This document shows, in pieces, positions 57,405 to 64,000 of a stretch of DNA of 64,000 nucleotides. The notes beneath the pieces were generated by a model. That model worked only from the letters and a program-made list of their open reading frames with translations. It searched no databases and was not told the DNA's origin. This DNA comes from Triglochin maritima (Eukaryota; Streptophyta; Magnoliopsida; Alismatales; Juncaginaceae), in the NCBI GenBank assembly GCA_963682175.1, contig OY821784.1, positions 29,865,621 through 29,929,620 of the forward strand, given 5' to 3'. How positions within the stretch are numbered: the stretch's first letter is position 1; each line of letters starts with the position of its first letter. Position numbers and translations under genes: made by a program.

Positions 57405-58610
57405 CTATTTGGATCTGTAAATGGTTGTTATACACAATCAGTTTGGATTAAGTTGTGTCCTTGTTCGGTTTAAGTTGTGTGATTGTTCGGTTTAAGTTTT
57501 GGGTCCGTTCGGTTTAAGGTGTTGATATGTTCGGTTTAAGGTGTGGATATGTTCGGTTTAAGGTGTGTGACTATTCAGTTTAAGGTGTGAATCTGTTCGG
57601 ATTAAGTTGTGTGACTGTTCGGTTTTAGGTGTGGCTCTGTTCGGTTTAAGTTGTGTGACTGTTTGGTTTAAGGTGTGGATCTATTCCGTTTAAGGTATGG
57701 ATCTGTTCGGATTAAGTTGTTGTGATTGTTCGGTTTAGGGTGTGTATATGTTCGGTTTAAGGTGTGTGACTCTTCAGTTTTAAGATGTGGATCTCTTCGG
57801 ATTAAGTTGTGCGATTGTTCGGTTTTAGGTGTGGCTCTGTTCGGTTTAAGTTGTGTGACTGTTCGGTTTAAGGTGTGGATTTGTTCCATTTAAGGTGTGG
57901 ATCTGTTCGGATTAAGTTGTTGTGATTGTTCGGTTTAAGGTGTGGAACCGTTCGGTTTAAGGTACGGATCTGTTCAGATTAAGTTGTGTGTCTGTTCGGT
58001 TTAAGGTGTGCATCTGTTCGGTTTAAGTTGTGTGACTGTTCAGTTTAAGGTGTGGATTTGTTTGGTTTAAGTTGTGTCTGTTCGGTTTAAGGTGTGGATT
58101 TGTTCGGTTTAAGTTGTGTGTCTGTTCGGTTTAAGGTGTATCTGTCTAGATTAGGTTGGTTGTCTGTCCAGATTAAGTTGTGTGACTGATCGGTTTAAGG
58201 TGTGGATCTGTTCGGTTATAAGTTATTGTGATAGTTCGGTTTAAGGTGTGGATTCGTTTGGTTTAAGGTGTGTGACTCTTCAGTTTTAAGGTGTGGATCT
58301 GTTCGGATTAAGTTGTGTATCTGTTCGGTTTAAGGTGTGCATCTGTTCGGTTTAAGTTGTGTGACTGTTCGGTTAAGGTGTGGATCTGTTCAGTTTAAGT
58401 TGTGTGTCTGTTCGGTTTAAGGTGTGGATCTGTTCGGTTTAAGTTGTGTGTCTGTTCGGTTTAAGTTGTGTCTGTTCGGTTTAAGGTGTATCTGTCCAGA
58501 TTAGGTTGATTGTCTGTCCAGATTAAGTTGTGTGACTGATCGGTTTAAGGTGTGTATCTGTTCGGTTTAAGGTGTGGATCTGTTCGATTATAAGTTCTGT
58601 GAATGTTCAG
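57405..58610 (+). repeat. 22-bp minisatellite, about 50 units
   Basis: Units TGTTCGGTTTAAGGTGTGGATC and TGTTCGGTTTAAGTTGTGTGAC (22 bp; two alternating versions) fill about 1.2 kb with point changes and occasional 20- or 23-bp units. No coding sense; open frames across it are artefacts of the repeat. Confidence 0.95.
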
Positions 58611-58774
58611 TTTTAGGTATGTTGCTTTTCAGCTCAACCAACAAACCTATCGTTGAAAACGAAACGAAAGGGTTTAAAATTTGTACATTTAAAAAACACA
58701 ACGCCAAAAAAATAAAGAAAAATAAGAGTTTGTAATTTGTACATGTAAAAAACTCAATACTAAAAAATTGGACT

Positions 58775-59440
58775 TCAGATCTGCACACACGAACGACGGT
58801 CCATAAGTAACATGACCGTCAATTCACCCCTGATACAGTGGATGTTCTTGGGGTCCTTCTCCTTCGTCGGGTCAAGTTTTAGCATTAGGCACCTTATCCA
58901 ATATAAAACATAGGCTCCGCAATCGTTGCTCCCTGGTTGTTGTCGTTGGCTATTTTTCCTGAGGATTCTCAATGGCCAGTCCACCTTTAGTAGGTCCCTC
59001 CAGTATTCAGCCACATCTGCTGCTGCACATTCATGTACGCCTATGGTCTGCTCTGGATCTTCACCTCGCTCTAGCTCCCTAGAGATACTGTTGAACGCCA
59101 AGATCTACTTGGACGGGCCGTGGACAACCACTTGAGTCCAATGACCTGCAGACCAGCAATGTTGTGCGATTACGGTCTCTGTTGGAGACACACCTTTTAT
59201 TTTAGGGATGATAAAATCATCAATTGCTCTGCCTTGGCCACCCACAATTCACCCTGACTCGAATGTTGATATGCATATAACTTTTTGTGGTGGGAGTCTT
59301 TCTTTGAGAACCGAAAGCATAGCTTCGATAGTTTGGTCGGTCATATCCATCCGGGAGTTATAAGTTCCTTCAGGTCGGTGTGTGTTAGACTACACATATC
59401 GCCTCTCCAGATCACCTCTCTATTGTCCTTGTTGGCAGCG
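58775..59440 (-). pseudogene. Ulp1-like cysteine protease (C48) remnant
   Basis: SUMO-protease-type catalytic domain on the minus strand. Fragments of the N-terminal half at 59210-59400 are in other frames (ITPGWMDMTDQTIEAML, then IVGGQGRAIDDFIIPKIKG). SAGHWTQVVVHGPS with the catalytic His follows at about 59110-59150, then a TAG and ILAFNSIS, where the usual Asp is Asn. The Gln-Cys end is SQRQQPGSNDCGAYVLYWIR (about 58890-58950). Frameshifts, stops and the D-to-N change make it inactive; the upstream part is cut by the LTR at 59444. Ulp1 domains are known cargo or partners of plant MULEs. Confidence 0.8.
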
Positions 59441-59443
59441 GTT

Positions 59444-60897
59444 GATTGACATCATTTCATGTTTATATTTGTACCTTATATCCATTATCTTACACCTAAG
59501 CAATACTACGTGACGAGTTTTATGTTTGAATTTCAGAAATAAAGAGGTTTGAAGAGAAGAGCCATGAAAGGACCCAAAAGCAGGAAAAAAGACTTAATTG
59601 TGAGACCTGGGGACCAAGATGCAAGGGAGAAGGACCTGAACGTAAGACAGAAGGACCTAAGAGCAAAACAGGAAACGCCACACCATCATGGGGAGTATTT
59701 TGTCAATTCGATTCGGGTCGGAGCTCCACTAAACAAAGTAGATGCATCCAAGACCAAGAAACACTCCAAGCAAAGCCCAAAACCAAAACCAATCGGATCT
59801 GAAGCTTATAGGCCGCCAATTGGCGGTCTGGAACGCAAATTGGCGGTCTGGATGAGCCCAGATCCGCTAAGCTTTCTCCTGGACTTGTATTAATGTGTGT
59901 TTAGGCTATTTTTGGTATTGGTTTAATCCCACATCGGGGGATTGTCCCAGATTAGCTTTTTCCATGCTTATAAATAGAACTATTCACCTTCCATTGTATT
60001 TATCTCTCTCTTTGGTGGCCTTCTTCCCTACTAAGAGTGAAGCCTTGAAGAAAAACTCTGGTGGAGGAAGGGCTGCTTGTAATTTGAGTGAGTTAATAAT
60101 AGATATTTTCATTAGCTTGTTAATTCTTGCTTACTTAATTTCTTTTAATGTGTTTGCTTTGGTGCTTGTTTTGTTTTATGCTTCTTTAATATTTCTTGCT
60201 TGATTAGTATAGTTTCATTTCAGTATAATGCTTTATTTTGTTAGACTAGTTAGTTTAAATATGTGTGAGTAGTTCCATCCCCACTTGGGGGGTGGAGAAA
60301 TATGTGATATGATCATGTAGTGTATTAAATGTGTGTTATCTTAATCCCTTGAGCTTTATATGATTTCCATAACCATCTAATAAGTTTTCACTCTTATCTT
60401 TGATATGCTAATGCTCTTGAATGAAGCTTAGCTGATGCTTTGATTAGTGGACCTATTTTATGGGGAATGATAAGGCTAGGATATGGATGGAATTAATATT
60501 GGTAACACAATTTGTAGTGTATGTACTCTTGTTGCCTTTACCTTAGTTAATGTCTTGTATGTTTTAATGATGTAGTCTTATCTTAATTCATGTGGAGGCA
60601 AAGTTGGATGTAGTTTTGTGATTTCATGCACTACATGTTGTGGGGAGCTTAATTGAACACACACACACATCTTTATATTCACATTATTTCTCTACCCCCT
60701 ATGGGGTTTAGTTTTTATTGCTTATCTTTCATTTCGTTTTGCATTCTAGTGTAGTTAGTGTAATCAACCTTTCTCTCCATTTTTTACCATTCGCCTTCGC
60801 ACAAACCAAACGTCGACACACCTCCCAGTGGACGACCCGTATTTGCCACCGCTTCAACGCGGCTGTGCACTTGCGGTTAATATAAAACGATCAATCA
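59444..60897 (+). repeat. 5' LTR of F3 element
   Basis: 1454 bp, TGATTGA ... TCAATCA. Hairpin GGCCGCCAATTGGCGGTC at 59811-59828 with its half repeated just after, U3 motif TCCCACATCGGGGGATTGTC at about 59928, TATA 59969-59976. Confidence 0.92.
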
Positions 60898-60903
60898 AGT
60901 TTT

Positions 60904-60921
60904 TGGCGCCGTTGCCAGGGA
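60904..60921 (+). promoter_or_regulatory. Primer-binding site, tRNA-Asp
   Basis: TGGCGCCGTTGCCAGGGA, one mismatch to the tRNA-Asp 3' end complement, 6 bp after the LTR. Confidence 0.9.
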
Positions 60922-61981
60922 GGTGCTCTGTCCAGACGTTGGTTTGGACAATTCGAGGGGTTTTTAATTTTTTTTTTTTCCAGTTTTTCTTAGTTTTAGG
61001 GAACCATCGGATCAAGGGGAGGCTACTGGACAAGTTTGATGAACAGAAACTCCAAAAGGACCGCCAATCAGCGGTTGGAGACCGCCCATTGGCGGCCTGG
61101 TGAGGGTTTCATGCTTTCAAAATTTTTCTGGTAGTTAGTTCTGTAATTTGTGTTATCTGGGAGCCCTATTTTCCATGCTGTGACTTCTCGTTTGCTCCCA
61201 GATCATTAATCAATCCCCCATTAATCAACTTGGCCTTAAAATCCAAAGCAAAAGACTAGACGTTCTTATTTGTTTAGGTCACGCATCATGTATTGACTTA
61301 GGCATGTAGTTGTCTTTTCTTTTAGCTTTATTTTCAGTTGTTGAGTGCTGGCGTGAGGTACGCAATTTCCTACACTCATTCATTCATCTCGTATGCCCAT
61401 GCATTAGTTAGTTGGAATTGCATCAGGACAAGAGTGAGCGAGCGTTTGATTGGAGCGATTGATTTCTAGATTTAGGATCAAAATGATATTAAGGAGGGGT
61501 TGTCCCATAAAAGATAAGGTGGGCGATTTCATCACCCTTTCCTTGGCCCCAAAAACACTAGGAGAGTAATCTAGTTGAGACTGTCATGACCTAATCGGCG
61601 TTGCCTACCTTGTCGATAGTAGGAGGTACTGGATCTCCGGATCTGGTATCACTTGCTGGGCATTGTGGTCCTCGTTGTAGGGAGGTGAGGCGTGTCGAGC
61701 CTAGTGACCTCGAAGTTAGGCGTCGTCTAGCCTAAGGACCCATTGTCTTACATTGTTTGAGTCGTGCTTGCTAGTTAGGTTTGTTCCTGATCCCACTACC
61801 CACGCTAGCTCTACGGATTCTTCCCTCCTCACCTGAGTCATCTCCTCATCTATTCTCTACGTATAGTCTCCTCCTCTAGTACACCTTCTGTTGTGTGTTG
61901 TTTAGAGTCGAGTCGAGCATTTTATGCAAGGTTGGGCTCTTTCTGGTGAGTGCTCGACTCGAGAGAGTGCATTCTTCTGAG
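60922..61981 (+). other. Leader of F3 element with two hairpins and conserved block
   Basis: GACCGCCAATCAGCGGTT (61059-61076) and GACCGCCCATTGGCGGCC (61080-61097) lie about 140-175 bp after the primer site. The conserved leader block is at about 61560-61830. No gene. Confidence 0.7.
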
Positions 61982-64000
61982 ATGGACCATCTTGGTGATC
62001 GACCATTTCTGCCTCGTGCTACTTTGGAGCATGAAGCCGAGTCGTCTCACGGTGACGGGGGAGATCGGGTTCCATACGTGGAATACCTCGGTCCGCTTCC
62101 ACCACCATGTAGACCTCCTTCTCCTCCTCCTCTGACTCGAGAGGAAGGGAGATTCGGTCAAGATTGAGTTCTTGGTGCACCACCACCTTTAGCTCGACAG
62201 GATAGACCGATGACTTTGTGGGAGCGGACCCATCCTGTTCGGGCCGCGCAGCCTTCTTGCATAGTTTTTCCCCCTGCTCGCGGGAACAATTATGAGCTGA
62301 AACCTCAATATGTGAGCATGCTTCCAACCTTTACTGCCAATAAGGAGGATTCGTATATCTTTATACGCGAATTCGAGGAAGTATGCTCCATGTTCATGCT
62401 TCAACAGCTTGACGAGGATTCAGTCCGGTTGAGGATGATTTCTTTTGCATTGTAGGATAATGCGAAGAAAGGGATGTATAGCCTCCCAGCGAGCTCGATT
62501 AGGTCATGGGATGACTTTGTGACCGTTTTTCTGAAGATATTTTTCCCTCAAAGGAAGACTCAACAGATATGGCACCAGATACATCAAATGTATCAGACCG
62601 AGACCGAATCGTTTCATGGTTTCTTTGAGAGGTTCAAGGACCTTCTCCAGCAGTGCCCTCATCATGGATTTGAGGTATGGCAGCTGTGCCAAATTGTTTA
62701 TGAGGGCATCAACTACAACACCCGCACATTGTTGGAGTCGATGTGTCAGGGTGACTTCCAAATGAAACCAATCGAGGAGGCATGGGATACTTTCGATTCC
62801 ATGGCTGAACGTACCTTCGAGTGGGATACCATGAGAGAGCCACCAGCCGCCAGGTCTTCTGGTCGAGCTGGATCTTACCAAGTTGAGTCATCGATCGCGT
62901 CTGAGGCGAAAATGGTTGCTCTCATGCGTAGGATTGAGAGTTTAGAGTTGGACCGAGCTCCTGTAGCTCAGGTCGCTACTCCCGGGTGTGGTAGGTGTGG
63001 ATTTACGGGCCATGATGACTTGGAATGCGCTTACGCTCCAAGGGATACTGAGCATGCGAATGCGATGTATCAACAGAGGCCCCGTAACGACCCGTACAGT
63101 CACTCCTACAACCTGGGATGGCGTAACCATCCTAACTTCTCTTGGGGGCCTAGTGGGGGTCACGGTCAGAGCTCACACGCTCAACCTCAACCTTCACCTT
63201 ATCAACCTCCACGCCCATCGGCGACCTACCAACCCACACATCAAAGGTCTAAGCACCAAAATTACCAACCTGCTCATGCCTCATCGTCGGGTTATTCCAA
63301 CCAGATGTCACCACCCCAGCGGGTTGACTCTAAGGACCCTTCTTGTGATCCGACCCTTCAAGCGTTGCAAAGTACAGTCAAGGCTTTGGAAATGCAAGTT
63401 AGCCAGTTGGCTCATCAATTCCATGAACATGAGAAGGGTCAGTTCCCGAGTCAACTTGTGGTAAATCACAGGGGTCAGCCTGCTCATGGTAGGCAGAATG
63501 TACACAATGTTGAAAGTGACCCTTCCCAACATGCCAATGTTGTCCATACCTTGAGATCGGGAAGGGTTGTTGACAACAATGTGGAAATGCCTGAAGCCAA
63601 CCCTGTTGGCGAGACTTTCGAGGAGAGTTTTGAGCCTGTCAAGGAACCTAATTCTGAGACTCCTCCTCGTGATTCTTATGTCCCCAAGGCACCATTCCCT
63701 CATCGGTTGACGAAAAAACGTGATGAGCATTGGGACAAGATCATTGTGGTACTTAGGCAAGTAAAGGTGAACATCCCATTGTTGGACGTTGTTCAACAAA
63801 TGCCACCGTATGACAAGTTCCTCAAGGACCTTTGCACCACCAAGAGAAAAACAAATGTGCCACAAAAGGCCTTTTTGGCCGCCAATGTGAGCTCAATATT
63901 GACACAACCCATGAATGTCAAGTACAAGGACCCAGGTTGTCCAACTGTCTCTTGCATGATTGGGAATGTGACAATCTCTCAAGCTCTATTGGATTTGGGG
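61982..64000 (+). pseudogene. gag-protease of F3 element (partial, two stops)
   Basis: ATG 61982 aligns with 52909. The frame has TGA 62165-62167 and TAG 62453-62455, then stays open to the window end. The capsid domain has YVSMLPTFTANKEDSYIFIR, then DNAKKGMYS, FLKIFFPQRKTQQIWHQI and RFKDLLQQCPHHGFEVWQLC. The zinc knuckle CGRCGFTGHDDLEC is at about 62987-63030. A P/Q/H/S-rich tail and a coiled-coil-like ALEMQVSQLAHQF follow. Without a stop it continues into the protease: VKVNIPLLDVVQQMP, PGCPTVSCMIGN and the beginning of the active site ALLDLG at the last bases. Gag forms particles and the protease would mature them. Confidence 0.88.

Larger units (their letters stand above)
59444..64000 (+). 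mobile_element. F3 Athila-related element, runs off the window
   Basis: LTR 59444-60897, primer site, leader with two hairpins, and gag continuing into protease at the window end. Whether reverse transcriptase and integrase follow cannot be seen here. Confidence 0.9.

Noticed and set aside
57668..57889. Minus-strand ORF with repeated HTLNRT-like units
   Set aside because: Translation of the 22-bp minisatellite; the unit length is not a multiple of three, so no true repeat protein.
63308..63865. Minus-strand ORF of 185 codons, with another at 62504-62881
   Set aside because: Antisense shadow of the gag-protease frame, which is open on the plus strand to the window end and carries the zinc knuckle and protease motifs.

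Overview
This is nuclear DNA of a flowering plant, probably a dicot (I cannot name the species). The reasons are plant-type LTR retrotransposons primed by tRNA-Asp and initiator tRNA-Met, plant hAT, CACTA and Mutator-like (MULE) transposases, canonical GT-AG introns and an AT-rich background. I found no intact host gene, rRNA, tRNA or CRISPR array. Nearly everything is transposable-element DNA, mostly broken and nested.

Layout. About 1-34.9 kb is a large direct tandem segmental duplication. Copy A (1-18232, its left part lying outside the window) matches copy B (23932-34864) base by base. Each copy carries, in order: a minus-strand Athila-related gag-protease retroelement with its 5' LTR, an unresolved repeat block with a GGTCGACCG-motif array, an old dispersed repeat, and a DUF659-type hAT transposase gene. 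Copy A was later hit by a complete retroelement (8673-16250) flanked by the 5-bp duplication ACAAT; copy B keeps the empty site at 32866-32870. Copy B instead carries a solo LTR (25815-27037) in place of about 950 bp of gag. The A/B joint lies at about 18232, where the hAT gene runs directly into a gag fragment. 18233-22602 is a mosaic of three partial elements.

36-48 kb holds a degenerate AT-rich stretch next to a 471-bp copia-type LTR with an unusual primer site, several Ty1/copia LTRs with initiator-Met primer sites, and a decayed CACTA (En/Spm) element with TNP2 remains. 48.3-51.2 kb is a third, diverged copy of the old dispersed repeat, followed by a broken MULE transposase with a recognisable first intron. 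51.2-57.4 kb and 59.4-64 kb are two plus-strand elements of one LTR family. Between them lie a 22-bp minisatellite of about 1.2 kb and a broken Ulp1-like SUMO-protease remnant.

The common theme is a group of non-autonomous Athila-related elements with three LTR families (F1: 8673-16250 and the solo LTR; F2: the minus-strand elements; F3: 21136-22525, 51216-57399 and 59444-64000). No complete internal region seen here has reverse transcriptase or integrase. They keep gag with a zinc knuckle and usually a DLGA/DFGS protease. F2, and the F3 copy at 51.2 kb, have an unknown domain (ORFX below) where reverse transcriptase would be. All share cis modules: the tRNA-Asp primer site, GC-rich hairpins in U3 and in the leader, a conserved leader block (F2/F3), two polypurine tracts about 1-1.3 kb apart and a conserved noncoding block between them. 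They presumably depend on proteins supplied by autonomous relatives elsewhere in the genome. Many genes contain stops or frameshifts, so most entries are pseudogenes.
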